A stretch of DNA of 64,000 nucleotides from Adineta vaga (taxonomy: Eukaryota; Rotifera). Under the pieces are notes generated by a model. The model was given only the letters and a program-made list of their open reading frames with translations, was not told the DNA's origin and did not search any database. Below are positions 46,798 to 59,281 of this stretch, piece after piece (position 1 is the stretch's first letter; each line of letters starts with the position of its first letter). The stretch covers positions 8,928,001 to 8,992,000 of the forward strand of contig CP075494.1 of the NCBI GenBank assembly GCA_021613535.1, in the 5' to 3' direction. A program made the position numbers and the translations under genes.

Positions 46798-48915
46798 TTA
46801 TTGAAAATATTGATTATCAGGTTCTTTCGTATCACCAAACATAAGTACAACACCATAGGACAGTATTGAACCAAGAAAGATACCAGCAGTAAGTGCCTAA
46901 ATAGAAATAAGTCTTTTATTTTTACGTACGATGACATCATAATCAAAGAATAGAATTTTATACGAAGTATTTGTTTACTATTACACTTCCTTTTTTCCTA
47001 TTCTCAATCTCTTCAATCAAAAACGATTCATTATTCTATCAAGTTCCACACATTAAATAATTCAACTTAAAATAAACAAAATCAAATTCTGATTTTCAAC
47101 GATTCTGCCGAACGATATAATAAAATCAAAAAGTCATATTCTTTTTATGACAATAGAACTTATTTCCTATAAGTCATGAGATTAAAAAATTCGTATTCTG
47201 ATTTTTTCAAATTTTCGTCTATGCCTTTGAAACATACCATAAGCATCAATGCTCCGACTGTACTACTTAATTGAGCATGAACACGTTTTGGTGCAAACAT
47301 CATATTAAGTGAATTGCAATAGCCATGTGATATAGCAAAACACATAACAATTAAAGCATAAATGAAATCATTTTTAAATACATATGGATATCCATTTGTG
47401 TTTGGAAAATGACAAAAACCAAAGAGCGGAATAAATATGAATCTTAGAGCACATAAACAAAAAAGAAGACGTGGTCGTATTAATGATGGAATATGAACTT
47501 TTGACGAGATCATTCGACCAAGTGTATCACCAACATTAAATAGTAAGAATGTCATTACTTGAGTATATAAACGATCACTCCAAATCGTATTTGGATAATC
47601 AATTGTGGGATAAGCTGGTTGAATTTTTGACATATATGCTGGAAAAAGTGATAGGGTACAAATAAATGTTAGAAGAACACCAAAAACATTCCATTTTGTA
47701 TATTTAAATGCAACTAATAAACGTTGACGTAAAGCTAATGATGTCATATCGATCGTATCAAGACGATTCTCTTCTGATGTTGTACGGAGTAATGGTTCGT
47801 GTTCATTATTAATTTCTTGAGTAGATGATGAATAAATTTGTAATAAACGAGATTTTTCAAGATAGATATATATTACCAAATTTGAAAGAAAAACGATTAT
47901 AGCAAGGAGAAAATAAATAGCAGCAGATATAGAAATATTATTCGAAAATAAGATCGATGCAATAGAACATAAGACAACAAATACACCGCCAAGTGCTTGA
48001 CCAGCGACAAATCCTAGAAGAAAAATTGGTCTTTAGTTGCTATTTCATTCGCTTTATATCCGTCGAATCGAACGAAGTTCAAATGTTTCGAGCAAAAGCA
48101 GCAATTGAAATTATAATTCTCTAACTAATAGAAAACTCATTTTTCTAATCTTTAGAATATCGAACTACAATAAGTATTCATGCATGTTCACAAGCTATTA
48201 GATATCTGTAAGTCATTTTTCTTAAAAATTCAATGTGAACTTAAACAAATCATGTTCTCTCGTTTTTCTTCATTCAGATAAATAGATAACACGATCTTCT
48301 TTACATTTATAGATTATAACTATCAAATCTAGCTAGCAAGTTCGATACTTACAAATAAAGTTACTATATATAACTATAATCAGTAATATACTTAAAACTA
48401 TAATCAACAGTTATTTACTGAAAATGTTTCTTACCTTGCATATATTGACTTGGTAATGTTGACGCTAAGGAAAAGAAACAATTGAGAAGAATAGCAGATA
48501 GAACACCTAGAACCATCACAATTATCATAGTAATAAGAAAGAATATTTCACGCCATTGATGAACATCAACAAAAATCAATGAAAAACAAATTAACAAACA
48601 AATTGTTATACCAATTAATGACGTAGAAATTCGATATTTATGAATATATGGTACGCAAACAAATGTTACCAAGATTGCAGTAATTAGATTTGGTAAAGAT
48701 GTACACAGAGTAACAGCATTTTCATATGATAATTCAAGACGTGATGCAGTTGTATTCGGCATTGTTGGATCATGTAATTTATAACGAAAATATTGATCCG
48801 CTGTAATAAAGAAATTGATTGGTAATAGAGATCCAAGTCCAAGCCAAACGAACGCCCAATAAGCCCAATGATGCCCATCAACTGTGATAACAGTTGGTAC
48901 CGATGAACTTTCCAT
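46798..48915 (-). CDS. Equilibrative nucleoside transporter (SLC29/ENT family)
   Basis: Exons 48915-48435, 48013-47238 and 46896-46798 encode 451 aa, close to the usual ENT length of about 456; phases 1 and 0 match. TM1 has the family motif WLGLGSLLPINFFITA. Further landmarks are SQYMQG/GFVAGQALGGVF at the first junction (ENT1 QYTAAFMSGQGLAG region) and a large charged loop between TM6 and TM7 (SSTQEINNEHEPLLRTT). After that come TLSLFPAY, FLLFNVGDTLGRM and ISHGYCNSLNMMFAP. The last exon is the final span (ALTAGIFLGSILSYGV). Facilitates nucleoside movement across the plasma or organelle membrane; an EPLL dileucine-type signal in the loop could direct it to lysosomes. Introns are long here (421 and 341 nt). 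Confidence 0.92.
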
Positions 48916-49053
48916 TTAAATCTAGAAAAGTGTAGTAAGGTCAGCATGATTAATATAGATAAAAGGAGATTAGAAAAATATTGAGATATAAAAATTGCAA
49001 AAAAAATACTTGTAGCATGCATAAATATTATTGTCATTTATTGATACTCTTTT

Positions 49054-49398
49054 TTAAAGAGTACATGTATAACCATCTGGTGTAATACGAACACCGAGTT
49101 GATAATCTTGATTAAGTTCATTCATACCAAATGAGATAGTAAATCGACTATCTTGCATAGTAATATCTTCGTTAAATTTGTCAAAATAATCTTTTGCAAA
49201 AAGAATAACTTCATAAGCACCAAGTTCTTCTTCTGTATTTGCTTCTACCAAAACATGTGAATTATCATTTGTTAATGTTGCATGTTTAATATTAGTACGA
49301 TTCGAATCTTTATCAACACGCCATAAATCATATTCAATACCTTCAGCATTTTTCTTATGAAGATTATCATAAACAGATAGCATCATTTTAGCTGGCAT
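49054..49398 (-). CDS. Transthyretin-like protein lacking HIU-hydrolase catalytic residues
   Basis: A 114-aa single-exon protein with the transthyretin/5-hydroxyisourate hydrolase fold pattern: MMLSVYDN ... AEGIEYDLWRVD at the N-terminus, GAYEVILFAKDYFD in the middle, and DYQLGVRITPDGYTCTL at the end. In true HIU hydrolases the corresponding blocks are THVLD, HYHVPLLLSP and a terminal YRGS. Here the first His is Ser, the HYH pair is DYQ, and YRGS is replaced, so hydrolysis of hydroxyisourate is unlikely. No signal peptide, so probably cytosolic rather than a secreted transthyretin. A TTTTTAG acceptor-like site lies 18 nt before the ATG. What it binds is unknown. Confidence 0.75.
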   Translation of the reverse strand: MPAKMMLSVYDNLHKKNAEGIEYDLWRVDKDSNRTNIKHATLTNDNSHVLVEANTEEELGAYEVILFAKDYFDKFNEDITMQDSRFTISFGMNELNQDYQLGVRITPDGYTCTL

Positions 49399-49452
49399 AG
49401 TCAAATTTAATCTAAAAATAGAAATATTTTTTAAAATTATTTCATTCTCACG

Positions 49453-49469
49453 ACACACACACACACACA
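49453..49469. repeat. (AC)n microsatellite
   Basis: Dinucleotide AC run of about 17 bases just upstream of the transthyretin-like gene. Confidence 0.85.
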
Positions 49470-49592
49470 AAGTTATGAATACACAAAAAAAGAAAGATTC
49501 GTTTCAATATAGTTGGAATTCCCAGTATACTTGTTTATGTTCATAAAGAAAGGTAAATATTTATATATAAAAAAGAGGAGAAAAAAATAATC

Positions 49593-50245
49593 TCATCGTT
49601 TAACTCTCGAAGCAATCCAATCTAAACCTTGATATAGACCTTCTCCTGTCAATGCACAACAAGCTTGTATGTGCCAAGCTTGATCTTTAATCGATGTTAA
49701 ACATAATTGTTTGGAAATTTCAGCTGATGTCATGGCATCTTTAATATCTTGTTTATTTGCAAGAATTAAAACAGATGCGGAACGCAATTCTTCACTTTGT
49801 AACATACGAAATAATTCTTGTTTAGTAATTGGTAAACGTTCACGATCTGTACTATCAACAACAAGTATAACATATTCTGTATGTACAAAATAAGTTTGCC
49901 AAGATGAACGCAATGATTCCTGTCCACCGATATCCATCATTAAAAAACGTATATTTTTAAAAACAACTTCTTCAACATTAGAACCAATTGTTGGAGATGT
50001 ATGAACAACTTCGTTCATTAAAAATTGATAAAGTATTGTTGTTTTACCTGAATATTAATATCATCATACAAACAATGGATGAATTTAATTCGCTTTTTCT
50101 GCTTACCAGCATTATCAAGACCGACAATGATTATTTTATGTTCTTCATCACCTAAACAAAAAATTGAATATTCCATTTTCTATATTATTCAATCAGTCCT
50201 TTACGTACCAAATAATGCCCATAGTTTCGAAAATAAGAATCCCAT
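49593..50245 (-). CDS. ARL5: ARL5 small GTPase
   Basis: Exons 50245-50209, 50151-50107 and 50047-49593 (57- and 59-nt introns, both phase 1) give 178 aa, matching ARL5 (179 aa). Gly2 is available for myristoylation ([12 protein letters not shown]). The P-loop GLDNAGKT is split by the second intron between Gly and Lys. Switch/WDIGGQE region: [14 protein letters not shown]. Guanine specificity: ANKQD. Also [16 protein letters not shown] and [13 protein letters not shown]. Met replaces the usual Trp before DIGGQ. ARL5 acts at the trans-Golgi, recruiting the GARP tether for endosome-to-Golgi transport. Confidence 0.95.
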
Positions 50246-51375
50246 AGTTTGTCTATATATTCAATAAACTAAACATCCAAAAAATATGTTTCATGAAAAC
50301 CGCATTTTTATCTTAAAATAAAAGCAATACATGTTTTTGTTGATCACGAGATGAAACAATCATAATGACGACAGACAATCTTAGAGAAAACAGTAAATGG
50401 ATGGATGAATGAAAGATAAATCAAGTAGTCGAGATACATTCATTTTCTTCTATTTCGATGACATGATTGGATATTTATGTTATGCAATGTATAACATGAG
50501 ATTGAGCCATCCTGACATCTACAGTCTAATTATTCATCACTGTGTTTGTTTCATTGTATCTGTTCAGAAAAGTCAAATAATCAAAATATATAGAAATCCA
50601 TACTCATAAAATTGAAAGCACATGACAGTTTTCAAGAGAATTTTTCAATCAAAGATATTCATCATATGTATCTTGACGTGCATTTAATTCTATCACGTGT
50701 CTGACATTACGTCAGTTTCTGTCTGAATCTGATCATTTGCATACTTGACATACACAATTAATGAATGATAGCAAGTATACATTTTTTAAATGCTTAGAGA
50801 GAGAGAGAGCCGTATTGTTTAGAAATCAGTCATGACTGTAGGTTGTTACTCAATTCATTTAACACCAGCTGGCTCTATTTCGCATGTATCAGTCGTTTCA
50901 TTTTAGTAATGTAAAATAAAACTCATGATAACAAAGCTTTGTATTTGTAAAATATTAGAATATGGGATATTAAGTGTCTATTTATTTCAGATTCTTCAAA
51001 GCAAAAAGATCATTGCAATATTTCGACTATAATTCGCATAAGTATATAAGAAAGTACATTGAAAGACTTACTTTTTACATTGATTCATAAAAAATAAACG
51101 AACCATGTGTCGAGAATCAACATGGTTTCTTTAAAAACAGATGAAACCATCAGACATATATTCAAGTGCATTTTGCAGTAAGTTAAGCGTGAAGAACAAG
51201 GTAAAAACATTATGTGAAGGTAAAAGAAATCGTCAAACTAGAAAGAAAAGTGAGTACCCACATATTCAATGCACGTGAAAAGAAGTTATTTGATTGAATG
51301 AATTTATTTCGTTTTCAAAGAATCGAACTAAAAAAATACACTGCTGAGAAAGTATTCTACATTAGAACAATACAT
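50246..51375. other. Intergenic
   Basis: Upstream of ARL5 and 3' of the cadherin gene. GA run at about 50796-50810. No gene recognised. Confidence 0.45.
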
Positions 51376-54300
51376 TTAAACAGTCGTCATCATCAATTCC
51401 ATACCACTATGAATTCCATCATTCTGATCATCATCAAAATCAACAGGTGTTAATTCATCACTTGTACCAATAGGTGTATAGGAATAAGTTGCATTTAATG
51501 AACGATTTCGAGCTGTATTGAAACGTGTTGTTGAATCGGCGGATGACGATGAGTGACTTGATAGACCACCAACAACAATAATTGGATTCATTGATTTTAA
51601 ATTTGTATAGTTATGTGTAGGTGAGTCATCCTCATAGCAAAGTCGAGATTTTAAAGGTGATGAACTAGCAATGCGTTTACCATTGGCTAAACTATATGGA
51701 CAATTACTAAGACTATTAGGTTTAATTAGAGATTTCTTCTTGTTAGTTTTCTTATGTGACCGACCAACAAAACATACACTTAATATTATTATCACAATAG
51801 TAATCAATATAATCGAACCAATAATTGTTATCAATACTTGTTTACGACTAGCAAACGAAGATATAACTGATGATTTAAATAAACGAGATGGTTTTAAAGT
51901 CGATTGTATTGATGATCCATGAGCCATTCGTTTACCCTGTTGCAATTGTTCTGCAATAAAATTCTAAATATTAAATAAAAAAAAATTTTGTTAATGTATA
52001 TTATAAAAAACTTCTTTGAGAAATTATTTTGGTATAGATATACTACTTACCGATGATATTTGATCATTCTTTTTCAGTACAGTCAACCAATCTGTTCGAT
52101 TTGAACCCAAAAATAAACGTAATGTTTCAACAATAAGGCATGGTGTTGGCTGACCATGATCACTGATTTGTATGTGTAAAATAATTAATGATTCTTCTTG
52201 AATTAAACTTGAATTTGTTTGTACAAATAAAGTTCCATTAGAATATAAATAAATGAATGATGGTGCTGTGTGAGATGATAGTTCAAATATAATTTGTCCA
52301 TTTTGACCTTGATCATTATCGGATGCAATTAGATGCATTAGAAAATCTTGTTGTGTGATATCACGATTAATCATTATGAAAGATCTTTCAATATGCAATT
52401 GTGGACAATTATCATTTTCATCAAGAATTTCAATTGAAAATGAAATATTTGTTGATTGAGGTGAATTACCGTTATCAGATATAGTAAGTAACAATTGATA
52501 CGAAGATATTAATTCACGATCTATTGAACCATTGACAATAATGATTATTTCAATGGTAGACTAGAATACAAAAGAAAATGAATGTTTTCATTCATTTAAT
52601 AAATACTTAGAAAGAGTAGATTTGTTTTGCTGAAATTTATATGTTAATCAAGTCTCCTCTAACATTCGTATTAATATGTAAATAACTAAGTAATCTTCAG
52701 AAGAAATTATTTGATGAGTATTACTCATTCAATCTACTATTATTATTCAACAATATAATTGTTATTCTTACGTCAGATGCATTGTTTTTCGTTATGATTT
52801 CAAATGGAATATTTGATTTTGTTTTATTTGCTTCTTTATCATCAAACCACCAACGTGCATGTATATTCATCTGTCCGTTTTCAATATTTTTATCATCATC
52901 ACGACAGGATATTGTACTAACAATAGTTCCTTGTTTACTATTTTCCATAATAAATAATGATGCACTGTTTTTATCAATATTGCAAATAGGTGGATATTCA
53001 TTACGAGGAACAATAATAAACGTTACTGTTGCATTTGAAGATAATGGTGGTATACCTAGTACAAAAATTGACAAGAGTTTGGATTTAATTTCATTTTAAA
53101 CATATCTTGGTTTTATATCTCGCAAAAAGTTGATGGTAGAGCTTTATAAATCAAATCTACTTCTATTCAAAAACAATAGCATGTCAAATGATAATTGTAT
53201 GAACATTATTCATATTCTCTAAAATTCAAAACATACCTTTATCCATTGCTTGAATTTTCAAAAGATAAATGTCTTGTTGTTTTCGATCAAATTCTTTCAT
53301 TGCTCGAATAATTCCTGTTTGTGAATCGATTTGAAAGTATTGATTCTTTGAATTTAAAATCGAATAACTTATTTCTCCATTTCGACCTTGATCAAAATCA
53401 TCGGCTTGAATTTGATAAATTTCATATCCATTCGAATAATTGATTTTGACATGTTCACTTATTGTTACACGAATATCATCTTGTCGAAATCTTGGTGCGT
53501 TATCATTTTCATCCAAGATATTGATATGAATATTTAAATGACTCGATTTTGATTTCGGTTTGCCATGATCATGTGCTTCAAGTTTGAAATTATATTCCGA
53601 TATATATTCTCGATCAAGTAAACGTTTTGTACGTATTTCACCTGTTGTTTCTGTTAAACGAATTAATTCGAAAGGTAAAGATGGTATTCGATCAAGACGC
53701 CATGTAACACGTCCATTGTCACCAGAATCTTGATCAGTTATGGCAAGAGATAATATTAGAGAATTTATAGGTAATGATTCACTTAAAGAAAGATCTACAT
53801 TTCTCAAACCATGTTGAATATCATTGGGATAAATATCAATGAGTGGATAATTATCATTTTCATCGATGAGATAGATAATTAATCTAATTAAACGAATGTT
53901 GAATAGATATTTCAAAAGAAAAACAAAAAAAAACGAAGAAGAAACTTACGTGCAAAACTCTGTTTTTGATCCTTCACCTCCATCTCTTGCTTCAATTTCT
54001 ACTCGATAGGTTGTCTTTGTTTCATAATCTAATAGGCAGACAAGTCGTACATCACCTGTCATTTGATCAATATCAAAACAATTATCTCGATTTATCAAAT
54101 GATATGTAATTTCGCCATTGACACCTTCATCATCATCAGTTGCATGCACTCGAATAAGAATGGAATTAATAGAAAGATTTTCACTAATATTATGAATTGT
54201 ATATGTTGATTGATCAAATTTTGGTGGTGAATCATTAACATCATCAATGTGAAGATAAACATGTAAGATGCCTGTTTGATTTCCACCATCATGAGCAATG

Positions 54301-55152
54301 ATATCAAATATGTAGGATGCAATCAATTCTCGGTCAAGATTTTCTTCAATAACTAGTGATAAATCACCCCGTGCTAAATCATATCGGAGAGAAAATGGAA
54401 GAGCAGTTGAGGACGTGATTGAATATCCTTAAAATAGAACAAATATCAATCAATAGAATGAACTTCAAGAACATAAACTTTAATGTATATCGATCTGCGT
54501 TCTAAATGATCTTCAAAGCAAAAACTAGACAAAGATATCGGCGTTTTTTTTTGTATAGTCCTTCAATGACACTCTTCAAGAGACGAAAAAAGAAAACGAG
54601 AAATCTATTTTTTATACCAATAATTCCATTTTGTCCTTGATCATGATCAATAGCTGGTTCAAGTTTAATCATAGCTCCAATTGGTGCATTTTCGACAATA
54701 GTTAAATTTAATTGATTATTTACACTTGAAAATTGTGGAGTATGATCATTTTGATCAAGTATACGTATGGTAATTAATTCAATATTGAATTGATCACTAT
54801 TAACAAAAATTTCAAGTTCTAAATCACACCATGTATCACAACGACAACGACGTAAACGACATAATTCATCGCGATCAATTTCTTTACGTATTGTTAAAAT
54901 TCCACGTGACGAATGATTAATTAAAAAGAACATATAAGGAAATTCGTCACGTCTAGCTAGAGTAAAATCGACACTATTACTCTCGGTTAAATTTTGTGAT
55001 AATAAAAGACGTCGAAGATTTGTAACTTCACTGTGAACGGGTAATTTTTCCAATATACGAATAATGAAATGTTCTTGTTGTTGTTGAGAATAACAACAAT
55101 AAAACATAATCAATCCAGCAAATATATAGAGATTAAAGACGATTGAAGGCAT
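51376..55152 (-). CDS. Protocadherin-like cell-adhesion receptor
   Basis: Six exons: 55152-54618, 54427-53950, 53883-53237, 53055-52772, 52560-52051 and 51963-51376, giving 1013 aa with phases 1, 2, 1, 0 and 0 all consistent. A signal peptide (IVFNLYIFAGLIMFYCC) precedes about six to seven cadherin repeats. Ca2+-binding linkers are visible as LDQNDHTPQF, IDDVNDSPPKF, IDENDNYP, LDENDNAPRF and LDENDNCPQL, together with DxD/DRE motifs (DRELIAS, DREYISE). The fifth linker is degenerate (VPRNEYPP), which would weaken Ca2+ binding there. EC1 carries a Cys cluster (CRLRRCRCDTWC). One membrane span (VLITIIGSIILITIVIIIL) and a ~120-residue cytoplasmic tail without a catenin-binding motif point to a protocadherin rather than a classical cadherin. 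Calcium-dependent adhesion or recognition role by family. ATG at 55152 chosen because no ATG lies upstream in frame. Confidence 0.92.
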
Positions 55153-58100
55153 GGCATGATGAGAGAAATCTAACAAATTACAATCATACCATTATTTCAA
55201 CATTCTAGAAGAGGAAGAAGAGAAAAAAAGATAGAAAGAAAAAACTTCAAGTTCATTATTTGAAACAAGATTGACAATTAGACTGTCTATCCGGAAATGG
55301 TCAAACAGTTGTATTTGTCTATCATATCGATGATCATGTTACACATTATTATTTCGAGAATAGGAATTGTATATATGATCACTTAAGGAAATATCTCATT
55401 TAACATTATGACAAGTTAGATGAGATATAGAAAGAGAAAGTAACAAAAAAAACGATTCAAGTCAATAGCTATGACATGACCATTAGAACGATTGCTAAAA
55501 TGCCCGTTGGCATTGAATGTCTGTCTATTGCTTGTCTCGACAGTTGTTACAACTTTAAAAAAAATATTATTTTTCTCATATAAACGTCATCCTCGAACAC
55601 GAAAAAGGACAATCTTCACACATAGAAGTACTATTATCAAAATTTTTCAGATTAAAATCTATACCTTAATCGAATGAGTATATCAGACGATCAATAAGAG
55701 TAATACTACTTGTTGTTATTGTATATAGACACATTTTATTTGTTTCACTATGACCTACACACATTCATACAGTTTTAATCAATTTTGTATTCTCTCTTTC
55801 TCTCTCTCTCTCTCTCTATCTAATTCACTTCTTCTCTCATCATAAAACAAGAAGCCGCCAATACGGGCATCGTCTCTCGTATCTCCTTACGTGTAATTGC
55901 ACTCGACACCATCGCCTCGTTCATCATCACTCAAGCAAATTGGCTTGAGGCCTGTTCATTCTTCTATATAGTACATATATATGTATATAAATACCTACTT
56001 GACTGTCTCGTTTTTCCTTCATATAAGCCAATATATAAAATGTCTTACGTGAGCATCATATTAATGAGCATAATTTTTCTTCATTTATTGATAAACATCG
56101 AGTTATTCTTGATGTCTTATGTGAATAATAGAGTATGCCATCACCTGTTCTCTTTCTATTTGCTAGATGCCGAAGAAAATAAATAAACAAATATTTCGTC
56201 AGTTAGCAATGACAGATGTTCGTATGTATGTCGCACGGATGTGATCAATCAAATAGCAAACAAAGACAAGAGTATTCGATGATGTTTGCCTTTCATTAGA
56301 TTTGTCCTCGTATGATGTCTTCCGTTTTTCTAAAAAGGAAAAACGATGTAGTTATCTTAACAATTATTTACTATTGTCATTTTCAGATTAATCATTACTG
56401 AACAGAAGAAAAGATAAATGACCATCAATATGTATAGAGTCTTCTAATCTAGAGAAAAAAAAAGGAGAAAAATAATTAATAATTGATCTATAATATAGAA
56501 TGATACTTATTGCTTCAGGGATTAAAAAATCATCGTCTCGAGTGAACGACAATCAATAAACAAAACTATTCATCTCAAAGAATATTGGTCGACGAACGAA
56601 TGAAATAAAAGGTGTGCGTGTGAACATCTTCATATGAATACATTCTATACGATAGGATAAAGACGATTCAATTAAAACTGTGTCTTACTTTGATCTATAT
56701 CTGAATGAATAGCATACTTTTCTATCCGACTGTGTCGATGACAATTTTCTTCTTTAAGATGTCGCAAACATTCTTTCTTACTTTGTATATATTCATATAC
56801 AGATGCTCGGATTGAGGCGAATAATCGAATCAACAAAGGAGACACAAAGACAGAAGAAAGTATAAATGCATGTATACTTTTTCTAATGCTTGATGATCGT
56901 TTTATTTGACTATCGAACAACATATTTTTTTTCTTTCACTCTTCTTACTTAATACAATCTTCAATATCAATTGAATCTTTTGTTGATATTCAATCAAAAC
57001 AATTGAATATATGTAAGTGAATATGACAACTGTAATATTGATATTCTATGCTCAACATTCTCAGTGATTATTGTCGATGATGTAATTCTATCATATCTTA
57101 ACAAGAAGATTACCTCGAAGAAAACATATATATATATATATGGAATGTAGAAAAAATAATCATAACAAAAAAGCAATTGTATCTTTGCAAGTTTAGTCAC
57201 GATGACTATGTTGAACTGATTGTTCTGACAAGAAAGAATAACATTATCAATATCATCAATTTAACATGCCACAAACAAAAAGAAAAAAAAGAACGACGAG
57301 ACAGAAAGAGGAGAAGAAGGAGAAGAAAAAGAAATCAATGACTTCCGTTGATCACTCCTTTTTCTTCCGAAATAGACATGAAAATCAGATTAGTCTTCTT
57401 ACTTGCTATCGCCATCGGGCGACACAGTTGAGAAAGTTCAATTAATCGGGCAGATTTCTATTCAATTATGATTTCTGTTCTGATCATGGATTGACTCAAT
57501 CAAGATTCTCTTTTGTTCTTTATATATATATATCAGTCAGAATAGATCTTTGTTCTAACTAAGAATTACTGCTGTTATCCTCTAATAATGATAAATGAAC
57601 ATGTTCTAATTGTACATTGATGATGTTGTTATTGAAGATAAGATAGAACAATTGTTATGCATGTCAATCTTACTACATACTCTAGTTAGTTATGTATGTT
57701 CATCAATTAGAAAACTAAGTGCGAATACGAGAGAATGTCGTTCAATACAAATTTTCTTCTCTATCTCTCAAGTATAATCGATCTTGAAGATGATGTAATC
57801 GATTTTCTTTTACATTATTTTCATACATGGTCATAGTTTGAATTCTTTCGGTTCTTTTTGTCTTTTCGCCTGTCCATTCATTATTATTTGTATCTCCAGA
57901 GACTCGTCGCGTTCCGCGTATGTAATTTTACATAAGTTTCTCATTGTCTAACTAGAGTTGAGTTCAATGTTCGAAAGAAACAATCATCGTGACAATATCT
58001 CTTGAGAGATGCAAAGCGGTAATAACGACGCCGCCCAATATTCTCATTAGCGTGACGATTGTGCTTGTGTCAAGGATAAAAGTAAAAAAAAAGAACAATT

Positions 58101-58795
58101 AGAAATAAAAATTTATAATCAACATCAATTGATCTTCATTATATTAATTATTTATCAGGAAAGAAACGGGATTTAAGTGAAATCATCTATGAACAATGAA
58201 TAATGAAATTTCTTTTTTGTATTAAAAATATGTTGATGAACACATTCTTCATCGCTGATGCAACCTAATACTATCATGAGAATAGATGACATTAAGTTTG
58301 ATGTCTTCTCAGTACTTGATGATCGTGTTCTTCTATGATTTAAACTTTTTTTTATGTAGAACACTTTTCTCTACAAAAGTTCACATTTCTTCAGCTAATT
58401 TGATATTATATGAGAATCGAACCTGTTTCCGGTACAACTCTCTTAAAGTAAAGTTATCAGCAAAGGGAAAAGTCAGACAATCAAGTAGGTATTGGCATCA
58501 ATAGTTCAATTTATACAGATTTTTCATAGAAAGAAAATCTAAGAAATCAGGAACATTTCCGTTATGCATGTAAACTTTTATTAATGAAAATAAATCGGCT
58601 AACTATATGTATATAGGATAGATCACAATGTATAGTCAATAGCTACAGAGAAAAGAAAACATCAAATAGACTAATTTATTTTGAATCGATCACTTTTTTA
58701 ACGAAACAGTTATTTGTCTAATTAAAAAAGTAACAAAATTAGTATATCGATTTCTTCTCTGTTTAGTTGTGCATAATGCTCAAATGAGTATTGTA
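55153..58795. other. Gene-poor 3.6-kb stretch upstream of cadherin
   Basis: No coding exon or RNA gene recognised. Contains a TC microsatellite (55791-55818), a TA run (57125-57141), an AT run near 57522-57532 and a purine-rich tract at 57275-57335. Presumably upstream regulatory DNA for the cadherin gene and 3' flank of the EF-hand gene. Confidence 0.5.
55791..55818. repeat. (TC)n microsatellite
   Basis: Nearly perfect TC dinucleotide run of about 28 bases with one TTTC interruption. Confidence 0.85.
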
Positions 58796-59224
58796 TTAAA
58801 GTTTTTCATTATTAAAATTCAATCGTCGATCAAATTCAGATTTTGTAATGGTGTGATCATGATTGATGTCAAAGAATTTGAATAGATCGCTGTCGGAACT
58901 GGATAGATATGAATGATGATTTGTGTCTCGTCGAACACGCCATCGACCAACAATTGAATGGTATTCATGTAACTAAAAAGAATCAAAATATTCAATCAGT
59001 GTATATTCAAAGATTTGATCTTACTTTTTGAAGATATCGTTTCAATTCGGTTTTTGTACGAAAATATTCTGGACGTTTTGGTGGTGCTATATAAAAATAA
59101 GTACTTTGGTTTTTCGACTGATGAAATCAAATTCATTACCTGGTACACTAGTAAATATTCCTTGAGCCAAATTAGCCGAAATAATGATTAATAATATCAA
59201 TGTAACTTTGACTGTTAGGATCAT
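58796..59224 (-). CDS. Small secreted EF-hand protein
   Basis: Three short exons, 59224-59140, 59086-59025 and 58972-58796, encode 107 aa with phases 1 and 0 consistent; no exon exceeds 59 codons. A signal peptide (VKVTLILLIIISANLAQG) leads to a Pro/Lys-rich segment (APPKRPEYFRTK), an amphipathic helix and a single EF-hand near the C-terminus: FKFFDINHDHTITKSEFDRR. It has D-x-N-x-D at loop positions 1, 3 and 5 and Glu at position 12. A lone EF-hand implies dimerisation or pairing with a degenerate hand earlier. A TATATA box sits about 52 bp upstream of the ATG. Secreted calcium-binding role inferred; no family name assigned. Confidence 0.8.
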
Positions 59225-59275
59225 GTTTTGATAGTAATCTATAAATAAATCTCAAGAACCAGCTGTTCAAGAATG

Positions 59276-59281
59276 TATATA
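59276..59281 (-). promoter_or_regulatory. TATA box of EF-hand gene
   Basis: TATATA on the minus strand, 52-57 bp upstream of the ATG at 59224. Confidence 0.45.

Noticed and set aside
58405-58440. Minus-strand GGTTCGATTCTC resembling a tRNA B box
   Set aside because: The flanking bases do not pair as a T stem, and no A box, anticodon arm or acceptor stem could be found at the right spacing.
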